From Isoetes taiwanensis (lineage: Eukaryota; Streptophyta; Lycopodiopsida; Isoetales; Isoetaceae), in the NCBI GenBank assembly GCA_021234155.1, contig JAJEKV010000006.1:8709003-8773002 (forward strand): 64,000 nt of DNA, read 5' to 3'. How positions within the stretch are numbered: position 1 is the first letter of the stretch; every line of letters begins with the position of its first letter. Below the pieces are notes generated by a model, which saw nothing but the letters and a program-made list of their open reading frames with translations, did no database searches and was not told the origin of the DNA. Position numbers and translations under genes: made by a program. This document shows, piece by piece, positions 22,484 through 34,088 of this stretch.

Positions 22484-24352
22484 TTGGTGTTAATTTGGTG
22501 TAACAATCAACAATTCGGTGTTTGCAAAACTGCTTGTTGGGATTCTCGAGGAGCAGTTGACGGGCTGGGCAGAGGCAGCAGAGGTGCGGCCCTCACCCAA
22601 AGCAGATTCAGCACCCGCACTCAACCATTGACCACATCTTCACGCTATAACTCGATTGAAGACAAAGAACCGCCGATCTATATTGTTGCTTTGTGGATTT
22701 TGGCGAAGGCATTTGACAATCGCGGCTCGAAAAACTATGGGCAAGACTGCAATACCGGGGTTCCCATAGATTTGCGCAATGCAATTAACGCACTATATGA
22801 AAGATGCTCGGGTCGGTTGCAGCAGACAAGCCAACCATTTGATAGTAGTATCGAGTTCGCCGTGATGCCCTCTCCCCAACATTGTTTGGACTTTACATTG
22901 ATCAATTGGAGAACCGGCTTGTCCGATAATGGGGCTATGGAGCTCACCTTCTCTATCGAGATCATAAGACAGCTTAATATATGCCGATGATGTGGACCTC
23001 CTAGCTTACACACCAGCCAGCATGCAACGACATCTCAATGCCCCTCGACACATTCGCGCCAGTTTAATCGATATGCGTCAACCCGCCAAGACTAAGGTGG
23101 TTTTCATATCATCTTCACGTCACCGAGGGTCCCTCCCTTCGCTACCAAGGCCGTAATGTGGAAGTTGCATCCACATACAAGTATTTGGGAGTGGAGTTTC
23201 CTTCTACTATGCACCGGACACATCCATACCTGGCCACGAAAGTGACGGTAGTGGAAGGCACTATATGCAATGCAAAACAATAGTCATAGAGCGAGTTGTA
23301 TGATTGGGCCCATCACCACACCTGCTCAAGGTCTTAGTAGAGCCCGTCCTTTTATACCTGGTGGAAGTATGGGGTCCAAAAAGGTATCACTTGCTACTTG
23401 GAATGACTTGGAGCAGTCCGTAAAGCCTTCTTAGTACGAAAGCACTAGGGGTGAAGTCCACAAATCCCCATATCAAATTCTCTACCGCAGAGACGTAATT
23501 TTGCCTCTTCGTAGGGCCCCTTGATCGCCACATTGTTTATTTTCCCAGGAAGATGGTCAACATGGACGATGCTCGCCTCCCTAAACTAGCTTATATCATG
23601 GCAATGGGGCGCAGCCCCTCAAGGCCTCTTTGGAAGGAAAAGAGAGCCTCAATGGTTGGCTAGATGGAATGTGCAGAGCACGTGCATACATGTGCAAACA
23701 GAGGCGCATCGCCATAGCTTGAGGCAATATCTTGACGCTTGCTTCCTCAGCAAGCTTTGGGATGCCAATGCCCTTGAACATGTCAAGACAAAGACACTAC
23801 CGCCACATAAATCCCACATTGAACGAGGCCCGCAATGCTATCTCAAGCACCCACTTGCCCATGAAAAGGCGCAGACTCATTGCCGCCATTCGCACAGGGG
23901 CACATCATCTTCGAATTGAGATGGGCAGATGGATTGATGAGCCACGCCAGGACAGGCTCTGTCAATGCTGCCAAATGGGAGTCATTGAGGATGGATCTCA
24001 TACCCTTCAAAGTTGCCCAGCATATGATCAAATTCGGACGCTATGCCGAAGGTGGTCGTCGCCCGCCCACCGTTACATGTGACATTGAGCACAGCATCCG
24101 TACGGGTGCTGGTATCATACCTTCAGGAGGTTATGGACATGCGAGATCAGCTATGTCCTCAGGCACACACTTGACATGTATATATACATTGATGTATACT
24201 TGTACAGTTTGACAGCATTCTTATTACTGCCACGGTTTTTCCCTCGAAAACCCTTCGGGGCGGGGGTTTTTTAACCTGGACAGTAATAGTTATGGGTCCC
24301 ATAGGCCGATTGGCCTCAGTGGACGATAAAAAAATCATTCTCATTCTCATTC
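22484..24352 (+). mobile_element. Non-LTR retrotransposon (LINE) remnant, RT to 3' end
   Basis: The plus strand carries decayed LINE reverse transcriptase text: AKAFD near 22706, GVPIDLRNAINALYERCSGRLQ at 22760-22825 and SPTLFGLYIDQLENRL-like wording near 22870-22920. The catalytic YADDVDLLAY is readable at 22980-23012 in a different frame. A C-terminal cysteine/histidine region follows at 23870-24060: RLIAAIRTGAHHLRIEMGRW, then CQCC..GSHTLQSCPAYD. That is typical of the end of plant LINE ORF2. The element ends in a non-coding 3' part and a short tail of repeated CATTCT (24337-24352), the kind of microsatellite tail LINEs carry. Frameshifts and stops are frequent and the 5' half (endonuclease) is absent. 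Confidence 0.8.
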
Positions 24353-24389
24353 TACTGATACCTTACTTTCACCTCCTCTTATGTCATCA

Positions 24390-25480
24390 GCTCTTGCATC
24401 CCCTCATCCAACTCGCATAATAAAAGCACCTGCGTGGGCAGAGGATTGCTTGTTCATTTCGAATTCTCCCTATTGAACCTCTTACATACCATCAAGCAAT
24501 TTATAATCCACCTAAAGGTGAGTGGATATGAGCCATGCAAGATGAAATTCACTCTATTCATGAAGCTGAAATATAGTCTCTGGTTTCTCGCCCTTCTGAC
24601 AGGCCCATCATTTCTTGCAAATGGGTTTATATGTTAAAATATCACCCCAACGGAGACATTGCCCACTTTAAGGTGCATTTGGTGGCCCATAAATTCAATT
24701 AAACAGAAGGTATTCATATGCTCCTATAGCACCCATAATATCAATTCAGACTCTTCTTGCCTATGCTACTCTCAAACGTTATTTAGTTCATCAAATGGAT
24801 GTTCAAAATGCTTTTTTAAATGGTGGTCTAATAGAAGAACTTTATTTAGAACAACCATAGGGATTTGTTGCAGCAGATTCCAGTCAAGTATGTCGCCCAC
24901 ACAAGGCACTTTATGGTCTTCCTCAAGCCTCTGCGTCTTGGTACACAAGGCTAGATCGGACCCTTTACCAATTGGGCTTTTAGCACAATGATGCCAATCC
25001 TTCAGTCTAATTCTGCCTCAAACCTTCCTTTCTTACTATTGTTTGCTATGTCAATGATCTCTTGATCATTGCTGCCTCTCAGAAAGAGTGCAGCCCCTCA
25101 AATCACAACTCCATTCCTTTTTTGAAATGAAAGATTTTGGGTCTATTCATTACTTTCTCAGTCTACAAATTGATTAAAATCATGGCTATCTCTCCCTCAA
25201 CCAGACCAAATACCTGTCTGACATTCTCGCCAAATCCCATATTCTTGATTGCAATTTTGTCTCCACTTCTCTTGAATTCGGCGTCCATCTAGTTCTTGAC
25301 GACCCTCCCTGCTCTAGTTCCCTTCATCACATTCATTTCCAATACCGAAATATTCTTGGAATGATCAATTTCACTGTATTTCTACCCCACCAGCTGCACT
25401 TCCCCTTTGCAAGCTTTCTCAGTTCTCCAATGATCTTCCTTGGCATTCTTTCTAATATATAGTGTTGCATATTCTTGAGG
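24390..25480 (+). mobile_element. Ty1/copia reverse transcriptase remnant
   Basis: The plus-strand frames give copia RT landmarks in order: AMQDEIHSIHEAE and CKWVYMLKYHPNGDI (24530-24660), then QMDVQNAFLNGG near 24797, LEQP-GFVAA, ALYGLPQASASWYTRLD (24902-24960), and the catalytic YVDD site as YVNDLL near 25050. The second-Asp-adjacent position has changed to Asn. Frames change several times and stops are present. No copia LTR was identified, and the 3' side is cut by the solo LTR at 25542. Confidence 0.8.
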
Positions 25481-25541
25481 CTTATATGATTTGGTCAATA
25501 TATTAGGTAGGGAAGTAGAATCACATCTTCTATGCCATAAC

Positions 25542-27148
25542 TGTGACGTATATTTCTAGGCCACGTCACCATACAAGCCTACCTTAGTAGCCTTGTATTC
25601 TGTATAAGCGTGGAAGGGTGTATGGCTAAGTTATTCACATAACTTAGCCAATCTTAGGGATGGACCATTTTCCACATGGCCCCATCCTATTGGGCACCTG
25701 CCACACGGATGCACCCAATTGGGTCACGTGGCATGACATGGCAACCCTAACCTATAAATGGCCAAACCCTAATCCTAGGCCAATTTTCTGGCTCCAACAG
25801 TCTTGGAACCTTGCTCGTGCTTGAAACATCGTTTCGAGAACTGTCTGTTGTGGCATAGCCTAGCTCAACAGTCCCCAGAGCGTGTGCACATCGAAGAGCA
25901 CGGGGTCTACTTCGAACTCCTTGAAGATCATGGAGATGCCGGGTGCAGGAGGGAGTTCCTTAGGAGCAGGTATTTAGAGTATAGTCTTTTGTAGATCTCC
26001 TGAAAGTTATAGTTCCAGGTGGGTTAGCGTTTCGTAAGGCATTCTAGAACCTTCAATGTAGATTTTGAACCCTAATCAATGAACCCTAATTGTAAGTTAG
26101 ATGCATGTGATTAGGATTAGATGGTTTTCTCATTATTTATCATGTTATATGGATATATAATGTTGTTTGATCATGTTTGCTCCTCTTGTATTGGGAAGGG
26201 GGATAGAGACCTAGTGGCCATTATCTAGATGATGCTCCTAGTTTAGACCCCTTAGTTCCTATTAGATGCGGCCTGTGCATAGAGCCCACCAGGCTATGGA
26301 GGCTATGGAGTGATTGAGCACCACATAACGGGGTTACTGGTAAAGTGGAGGGAGGTTCCTGCTGAGTGGGCTACTGAGGACCCATAGCGGGCTAGGCCTA
26401 TAGTCGGTCATTTCGTGTGGGCCGGGTATGGGTCCGACACTTCCTGGGTCAATAGTGTCGCCCTGACTCTCAAGAGTTGCAGGTATCGGCCTGACTCTTA
26501 TTTTGGGGGAGTTCAGTTGAGTACGGACGTGTGTCGCCACGATCCTCTAGCCACCCATGGAGCCACTATTCTCTGGGAAGGGGAGATGCAACCCTTCCTA
26601 CCTCATCGAACCGAGGAGATTCAATCCGGAGTAGTCTTGTTGGGTGATACTATGAGACTGCATCTTCGGCAGGTTACAATCATGTTAGAGTCTGATTTAA
26701 CCCATCTGCAAAATATGCACAGGAGCGATGGATGGAGTGGTCAACCCTAGCCATTGTCTATAGCCAGCCCCGCCATTGTTATATCTCAGCCTGCTCTATC
26801 TTGAGGCCTAGCCATCAGTCTACTTTCCTTACGAGTCTGAGCCTGGGTAGGAGCTCATATGTTTTGCAGTTTGTTGTTATCTTTTGATGTATCTATGCTT
26901 ATATGGATGCGCTACCCTTCGAGGTAGTTGATTGTGCTGTTATTGCTAATGCTGCCGATATGTTTATGCTTCTGCTGTTATAGGAGCCCATAGAGGAAGG
27001 GCACGCAAGACACCTTTGTATTCCCTTCCCGCACCATGGTGATCCTAGGTGCGGGATAGACAGAGGGCCCATGCGGCCGGAGGGTGGGATGCAAGATTTC
27101 CGACGAGATGTACGACGGGGCGTCGTATATTTGGTGGGGAACGTCACA
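25542..27148 (+). mobile_element. Solo LTR of a gypsy family, with ATAAC target duplication
   Basis: The segment starts TGTGACG and ends CGTCACA, a 5-TG..CA-3 LTR with matching inverted tips. It is flanked on both sides by the 5-bp duplication ATAAC (25537-25541 and 27149-27153). Length is 1607 bp, similar to the 1.56-kb LTRs of the chromovirus at 37307-62747. Several blocks are related to those LTRs, including CTCCTTGTATTGGGAAGGGG-like wording, GGCCTGTGCA and the terminal GTATA..GAGAGC..GGCGTC region. A TATA box (CTATAAATGG) lies near 25762. No internal sequence remains, so this is a recombination product of an older relative. Confidence 0.88.
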
Positions 27149-27504
27149 ATAACATAGAATGGTTTTCTTGCTTTTCCTTATTAAGACTTCTATTTTATTC
27201 CAGTGCCATTCTATCTACAGCAAGAGCAACGTTGCTTCCTTTTTTTCCTGTAAGAGAAAAAGGAGAGCAACGTTGCTTCATTTGACTTCTTCCTCAAACA
27301 CATATGCAAGAGCTCATTATGGTGCAAGAGCTTGCTTTCTTGAGGCCGACACATATGCAATCTACCATTCAATGATGAAAGCACTACATGCTTCTATAAA
27401 TAATGCTTATCTTGGTGGACTGATGCCTAAGATGGTCTACCTTTATCCTAGCCCATAACATTCTTATGAGATGTGCATAATAGATCTCAGTAGAAATATG
27501 TTCA

Positions 27505-28161
27505 ATTTTAGAGATGGTACCTGCTAAGGACATGTGTTGCACGATCCTCTAGCCACCCATGAAACCATTGTGCTCGGGGAAGGGATTTGTTCCATTCCTG
27601 CCTCATCAGACCAAGGAGATGCAACCTGGAATAGTCTTATGGGGTGACTCTATGAGATTACGTCTTCAAAAGGCTACAATCATGCCACAACATGTTTCAG
27701 CCTATCTGCAAAGTGTGCATATGAGGGACAAATGGAGTGGACTACCATAGCCAATGCTCTATGCCAGCCAACGCCATTGTCATGACTCTATCTGTTGTTG
27801 CCCAAAGAACTTGACCATCATTTCGACCCCCTTTGAGTTTGAGCCTGAGGTAGAACCCTCATTTATGATGCATTGTATATGTTATATTAATGTTATGTTG
27901 ATGATGGATGGGCCACTCTTTGTGGTGGCATATTATTATGTGTAATGTTGCTAGTGTAACATATATATACGCTCCTGTAGTATAGGATATTCTAGAGAAG
28001 GCATGGGACAAATGACACTTCCATATCCTTCGCTCAGACACTTGGCCATTACAAATGGTCCGACTCAGATGGGGGACCTGTCATGGTAATAGTTTTGTTG
28101 GGAAAAGGAATTTCTCGTATTTATACGATGAGAGCATCGTTTAGGTTTGGGGAGTGTGACA
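27505..28161 (+). mobile_element. Truncated LTR (3' portion) of the same family
   Basis: From CACGATCCTCTAGCCACCCATG (27541) onward the sequence parallels the solo LTR from 26540: CTCATC..GAGATGCAACC, TATGAGA, CTACAATCATG, ATGGAGTGG. It ends GGAGTGTGACA at 28161. The 5' part of the LTR is missing, so it is a 5'-truncated relic. Confidence 0.65.
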
Positions 28162-28181
28162 ATTTCCAATCAAAAACTATG

Positions 28182-28930
28182 CTAACCTTCTCTAGATCTA
28201 TGGAGACACCTTGGTGTGATATGATAGCCAAGAAACTCTACATTATCCTGATTGAACTGGCATTTCTCCAGTTTGGCATAAAGTCCATGTTCTTGCAGCT
28301 TCTGAAGGACCTTCCAATCATGTTCGTCATGCTCTTCTAGAGTCTTCAAATAAGCCAGAATATCATCCAAATAAATGATAACAAAGAGATCTAACAACTC
28401 TCGAAAGACGTCGTTACCCATGTGCTAAAAGACTGCTGGATCATTAATAGGACCGAAGGGCATGACAGTATACCCAAAATGACCATACCAAGTTCAAAAA
28501 ACTATCTTTCACTCATCACTTTCTTTGATCCGAATAAGATTATTGGCACCTATAAAATCAATTTTAGTGAATTACCGTGCACCTTGCAGTCATTCAAGCA
28601 ACTCTCAAATCAGAGGAAGAGAATGTTGATTGTGCATCATGACCTTGTTGAGGCTACAATAATCCACAACTAACCGCAAAGAACTATTCTCTTGAAGAGA
28701 AATAAGATGGCAACTTCTGTAGATGATTGAAAATGCTGGACAGACTCACTTGCAAGATTCTTCTCCATATAGGTCTGCAAAGCTTCTAACTCTGTTGGCA
28801 GCAAAGAGGCCACATGGTGGGTTTTGTCCTTCGCTAGAGATCAATGAGGCAGTCATAGAGACAATGCTCCAGAAGCTTGCTGGCTTTAACCTTATTAAAA
28901 AATGTCGATAAAGGAAGGGCAGGAGTGGGC
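28182..28930 (-). mobile_element. Ty3/gypsy reverse transcriptase remnant, reverse orientation
   Basis: The minus-strand frame 28182-28421 reads as the gypsy RT active-site block [20 protein letters not shown], then [14 protein letters not shown] and VEFLGYHI, all typical of Ty3/gypsy. Further upstream on the same strand (28422-28700, in changing frames) are FTKIDF, RIKESDE and LVVDYCSLNK-like blocks. It is split by stops and frameshifts. It is unrelated to, and older than, the chromovirus at 37-63 kb. Confidence 0.75.
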
Positions 28931-31430
28931 ATCACTGAAGTTGACGGATGAACTTGAATTGCAAATGTTGAACTCGATCTTGCTTGCAAATTTGATAAAC
29001 TTGTGGAGATAAGTCTTCAAGATACAGATCTGAGGACATGACTAGGATGAAGCTTTTACAGAAACGGGAACCTGGACTGGAGCAGGGACATGAACTAGAG
29101 CAGGAACTAGGACATCATCTGAAACATGGACTGAATAGGAGAAGGGAATCAGATCAGGATATGGAGCAGAAATAGGAACTGGAACATGAACAAGAGCGGA
29201 ATCAGGTGCCCACAATACTACACAGACTGGAATAGATATAGAGACAAAAAATTACAAATGAACTAGAATTAGAACTAGAACCAGTAAACCAAAATGATCT
29301 TGAATGTCAGTCAATCTGTGGGTTATGCAACTCGAGCCAGAGAAGACCCAAGGCTATGGCGCATGTGGCCTAACAATGAGATTAAAGGAAATGCTCCAAT
29401 AAGCTCCTTCAAAGAGAACCCAAAGAGGTATAATACATTCTATGACTGCATCCGAAGAGATCTCTCATCCATCAATCACACTAACAAAACTCAGGTGGCT
29501 CAATCTTGATTCTAGAGATGGCATGCTTAGGAGCAAATGCACTATCCATAAAAGGAGGCATTTGCACCACTATTGAGTTATGTCAAAGCATCTAACCTTC
29601 CTACCTTAAGGAATAAACCTTCATCACATTTGGAAGGAGTCTGACAAATATAGGCCAGTCGTCGAGAGACTCCTACTACTTAGATTGGACTCGAAAGATT
29701 TTCGACCGATTTGATCGCTTAACAGGACATCCGCAATCGATATGGTTAATACCTCCATCGTAGAGGCAGAGGTTGGCCTCTCTTTAGTGCTGCTTCTCGA
29801 CCCGGGGGATTCAGCATTCTTTGCAGTACGGGACATGTGCATGCAATAAAGGGGAATTTTTACCATTTTGTATTTGTATACTTACCAATAGGAGGTTTTT
29901 TCGCCATTATCTGGGCCAAAATATATACTTTAGGGTTAAATTTTCTTTCAAAGATCAGTATACTAGGGATGTTTTTGGACACTCTTCGAACGTAGATGTC
30001 CATACGTTTTTATTACTAAGTGCATCCCCCAGGCTTCTCGATTGCAGACAAGGGCCCTCGAATCACACGATCAATCTGCATAGGTGTCTGGCCATCTGAC
30101 TTAGGGGATACGAGCAGTTCAGAAACTGTTGTGACTACTAGAGCTTGCGAAATTAGACAATGAGGTTGATTTCGTATTTCTTGTTTCGCTTAAAAAGACG
30201 GTTATTACAAACAGTCTCGAAAGGCCGCATCATTATAGAGTATATCTATAGAAATATAGTGGAACTCAGAAGGATAAATGGAAGCTGGATGAGAACCTTG
30301 TCTGAGTTTGCCATGCTAAGTAACAGTTGGCACTGCCGATCGATATCTCAAAAACATGCCTCATGTTCATGAGTGAACGTGGCAAAATTCTGCAACTCGA
30401 GAGCCCCTCTCTTCAGCAAGGGGACAAAATGCTTAAAGCTTATCTTGAAAGTAGAGAGCCAACTAGCCGACATGTTCCCGATCCGTGAGATAAATTATAA
30501 GGGTGGAGGTGCATAACGAGACGAATCTGATTCAAAAACCATCAGAGCTTGGATCTAATGCTATCAAATTTCTCTAACAAGTTAATCTTAGGCTCTGATA
30601 ACCTCCTCTCAAAGCTAGAGGTTGACTCATGAGACGATACTCGTTCTTTGAGCTCTTTATTGTCTAGTTGCAATTGCTGGCATACTTGAACAAGCTGTTG
30701 GACTTGCTATAGGCTGACAAAAGTTGCAACTATATTCTAGAGATACAAATAAACATTACGGGTATTATGCTCATATGTATAAAGATGGTTGTCACACGGA
30801 TACAAAAATGTAGTTGCACGAGGCTGGATTCAAACTTGCAACTCTCTTCGCCACATATCTTTATCAACTATCTTTATCAACTGAGCTGCCTATATTCTTT
30901 GAGAATATTATCTTATATCATCCTTACAGTGATGGTTCCTGAACCTAGGTGCATGTGCGACACTTGGTATAATCTCATCTATTGGAGTGGTCCGACTCCT
31001 CTAGGTATATATAGAGGAGTCTTATTCTTGTCGAACTATTCTGGTTCAACGCCAATCTTCAGCCTTTAGCTCAAGCCCTTATATTCAGCTCTAATCTATC
31101 AAGTGTTCCAGCATTCTCTCGTAGTTTCCCTTGTGGGCACCTCCCTTAAAGGATGTACTTGCTTGTTGGTCTCCGTGGACAAAGTATAAATGCATTGGAC
31201 TTGCTTGTTGGCCTCATTTCAAATGCATCTCATATGAATTGGTTTTCATTGAACAATGGTAAGAACGGTAATTTTCATCAGGTAAGAATGGTAATTTTCA
31301 TCAATGTACAGGATGGGTGGACAATGTCCTATTATGGTTCTTACTAGAAGTATCAAATTGTATTGGAATCTCTAATACAAGTAATGCTTTCCGCAGTCAT
31401 AATTACATAATATACAAATAACAATCTCTA
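28931..31430. other. Repeat-derived spacer
   Basis: Minus-strand 29048-29270 reads as a Val/Pro-rich string (HVPVPISAPYPDLIPFSY), probably a linker from the same decayed gypsy polyprotein. A motif close to a reverse-complement tRNA-Met primer site (GCTCTGATAACC) lies near 30594. Other frames (29294-30372) show no family. No host gene is supported. Confidence 0.4.
30805..30896 (-). repeat. tRNA-derived (SINE-like) head
   Basis: On the minus strand, GCAGCTCAGTTGATAAAG resembles a tRNA A box/D arm, and AAGTTTGAATCC some 55 nt downstream resembles a B box/T arm. A 17-bp duplication (TAGTTGATAAAGATA) lies between them. There is no intact acceptor stem, so it is read as a SINE or tRNA relic, not a functional tRNA. 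Confidence 0.4.
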
Positions 31431-34088
31431 CTACACATCTCCTTCATCATCAACAGAATAGGGGTTATTTTCGTCATTGACATGGCGATATCCTTGCCTG
31501 TTGAAGACATCACTACCCTCGAGCATTTTGACAACCCCCTTCATAGAGGGGCGCATATTAGCATCTTCACAAGTGCACAAAAGTGCAACTTCTGTTGCCC
31601 GTCTCCCTTCTTCCTCATTGTAATCTTCCTGCATTAGCAATCGAGGATCAATTAATGTGCCATTTTTTATGCTCTCCTTAGCCCACTCTGAAAAATTTGT
31701 AGATTCTTCTTCTAATGCAACTGTTGCATAGCTTCTATGATCACTCAGAACCTCCAACACGACTATCCCAAAGCTGTAAACATCGTTCTTTTCGGAGACG
31801 CTTCCATTTATCCATTCTGGTGCCAAATAACCAAAAGTTCCCATCATTTTAGTGATAAACATTGAAGTCTGATCACCAGGCATCAACCTGCACAGTCCAA
31901 AATCTGAGACCTTAGCATTGAATGATTCATCCAACAATATATTTTGAGGTTTGACATCTAGATGAAGAATTTTGGGTTGGCATTCCTGATGCAAGTATGC
32001 TAGTCCTTGTGCAGTCCCTAAGAGAATTCTCATTCTCTTTGTCCAACTGAGAAAGACATCATCACTAAAGATCCATTTTTCTAAAGAGCTATTGGACATG
32101 AATTCATAAACAAGAAGTTTGTATGGGCCTTCTACACAGAATCCCAGTAACTGCACAAGATTGACATGGTGTATCCTTCCCAAAGTTTCAATTTCTGTCT
32201 TAAATTCCTGCATTCCCTGGCTATTGCTTTCCAACTTTTTGACTGCAACCTTCTTTCCATCAAGCAAGGTTCCCTCGTATACTCCACCAAACCCACCTTT
32301 CCCTAGCATTTTGCTGAAGTTATTCGTAATTGCTTCCAATTCCGGATAGCTAAAATTGGACAAAGACACCATTATGCCAGGAGAATCATCCGGACGCCCA
32401 CGTAAAAAAAGCCAGAGAAAAACTCTTTTGAATATTTGTATAGACAACCTGATAGACTGCATCTTTGCTGCATCAGATATGATGTAATGGGAGAAATAAG
32501 CCCATATTGAGGTAAACAACAAGATAAGAGTTAGCCCAGAGAAGGTTATTATAATGCCGTTTTGAAAATATTGAGAAACAAGTTGTACACTGATAGAAAT
32601 GAAGGCAGCAGCAGTGAAAAAGTTTAGAAAAACAACTAAGCAAATGCGTGCAGTGCGGTTGCAATGTTTACGTCCTGGCAGTTCTGTTATGATGAGACAT
32701 ATGGTGTTGATAACAGAGAAAGGGTAAAGGAAAAAGGAACCCCACGAAAAAATCTCTGCCACATATATAGCTTGTTGATTATCAGGCTGTTGTTGTGCCA
32801 CCACTGTTACATATGAGAACAGAATTGTTGTCATGTGCAGTATCACCAACACCTTGATAGCTTTTGAAGAATTAGGGTTTCTGCGCAGGAACTTGAGTAG
32901 GAATATTATGGTGGTTTGCAAAGTGACTAGATCAATGGCCAAAGCAGCTGCTGTGAATTTTGTAAATCGCACATAGCTAAACCAAACATAATAATAATAC
33001 ATATCTATGTAATACCAATACAGATGATGAAGCAGCAAGCTAGGTAGTCTAGCCATGGCTGTTACAGTTGCAAAGGTCGAACAAAGGATGATGATAAGCA
33101 GAACAGAGTTCAGACGAGAAGTCCTTTTGAAGACCCATAAAAATTGCAGGTAGATCATGGGAATGACCAGGCCAAGGATCAAACATGTAACCAAGATTGT
33201 TTTCCAGCGGGCTTCAAGGCAGTTAGCAAAGGCAATAGAATTATCATAATAGGGCGTTAGGGTTGTGCCATTATTTTTACCAGAACAACAAGCAGGGTGC
33301 CAACTCCACGTACCCGTTTCATATTTGTAGACGATGAAGGATCCATCCGGTTGCAGTCTCATGAAAACGTAGTTTATGCTAGAGTATGTTCCTTTTATAA
33401 GCGCATCAATGCGTACTTGCCATCTGAAATCTGTAGGCAAATCGCTGCTGTTGAAGCTATACAGGCCATCTTTATGGAGCTGGGCTTTTACTCCACCTGT
33501 CCAAAGCTGGCATAGCCGTTTTGAGGAGCTTTCGTTCACCATTAGGGTTCCGTCCTGCCATATGGCTGTAGCATTTCCTGCTGAATACATCTTTGTAAAA
33601 TTTTGCCCTAAAGGCAGGATGTCTGATATATAATCCGTGCTGTGCCATACCGCTGCATCGTTCCCATCATACAGAACTAAGTTTCCACTTGATTCCATCT
33701 TCCAGCTCTTCACGCCTTTGCCTGCCGACCAAACAGCTTCCTTGCCATCATCCTTCAGCACAATTGTTCCACTTGAATTTAGCACTAGCGTAGAATCCCA
33801 TCCTACTCTCTGCTTTGAGTCCCAGATCATCTGAGGCTCTCCGTTGTCAATTCTCACAAAAATTCCAAATACAAATTTGTGTTTTGATTTTGGCACTCGT
33901 TGAAAGGAAAGCGAGAATTCCTCGTTACCTAAAATGGTGAAATTGTCGACCAGAACCGGATATAGGGGACCCATATCAGTATCCCAGTGGACACTGCGAG
34001 GAATAAGAGTATAGTTGATTGAAAGAGATTGAGCTTGTATTGTAAAGCAGCATAATAAGAAGACGACGACACTGGTTAGTAGCGCCAT
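31431..34088 (-). CDS. B-lectin receptor-like protein kinase with seven predicted membrane spans
   Basis: This is an intact, intronless frame of 885 codons. Residues 1-20 form a signal peptide. Residues about 35-155 are a bulb-type mannose-lectin (B-lectin) domain (GWDSTLVLNSSGTIVLKDDG, SGNLVLYDG..AVWHS), and residues 160-290 are an extracellular region with several N-glycosylation sites. Ordinary G-type lectin kinases have one span here. This protein shows seven hydrophobic segments at about 296-319, 326-346, 376-398, 411-430, 442-467, 481-505 and 511-533. Positive residues sit in the loops expected to be cytosolic (KRTSR, FLRRN, GRKHCNRTAR, KMQSIR). A kinase domain follows (about 590-857) with glycine loop GKGGFGGV (596-603), Lys617, HLD711VKPQN, DFG at 729-731 and APE at 756-758. 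All key catalytic residues are present; Arg of HRD is replaced by Leu (non-RD), as Cys is in SD2-5-type relatives. The kinase is closest, from memory, to SD2-5 lectin kinases. It is likely a plasma-membrane receptor; the ligand is unknown. Confidence 0.9.
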   Translation of the reverse strand: MALLTSVVVFLLCCFTIQAQSLSINYTLIPRSVHWDTDMGPLYPVLVDNFTILGNEEFSLSFQRVPKSKHKFVFGIFVRIDNGEPQMIWDSKQRVGWDSTLVLNSSGTIVLKDDGKEAVWSAGKGVKSWKMESSGNLVLYDGNDAAVWHSTDYISDILPLGQNFTKMYSAGNATAIWQDGTLMVNESSSKRLCQLWTGGVKAQLHKDGLYSFNSSDLPTDFRWQVRIDALIKGTYSSINYVFMRLQPDGSFIVYKYETGTWSWHPACCSGKNNGTTLTPYYDNSIAFANCLEARWKTILVTCLILGLVIPMIYLQFLWVFKRTSRLNSVLLIIILCSTFATVTAMARLPSLLLHHLYWYYIDMYYYYVWFSYVRFTKFTAAALAIDLVTLQTTIIFLLKFLRRNPNSSKAIKVLVILHMTTILFSYVTVVAQQQPDNQQAIYVAEIFSWGSFFLYPFSVINTICLIITELPGRKHCNRTARICLVVFLNFFTAAAFISISVQLVSQYFQNGIIITFSGLTLILLFTSIWAYFSHYIISDAAKMQSIRLSIQIFKRVFLWLFLRGRPDDSPGIMVSLSNFSYPELEAITNNFSKMLGKGGFGGVYEGTLLDGKKVAVKKLESNSQGMQEFKTEIETLGRIHHVNLVQLLGFCVEGPYKLLVYEFMSNSSLEKWIFSDDVFLSWTKRMRILLGTAQGLAYLHQECQPKILHLDVKPQNILLDESFNAKVSDFGLCRLMPGDQTSMFITKMMGTFGYLAPEWINGSVSEKNDVYSFGIVVLEVLSDHRSYATVALEEESTNFSEWAKESIKNGTLIDPRLLMQEDYNEEEGRRATEVALLCTCEDANMRPSMKGVVKMLEGSDVFNRQGYRHVNDENNPYSVDDEGDV

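Noticed and set aside
30590..30606. Minus-strand primer-site-like GCTCTGATAACC
   Set aside because: One mismatch to the tRNA-Met site, but no LTR end adjoins it, so it cannot be tied to an element.
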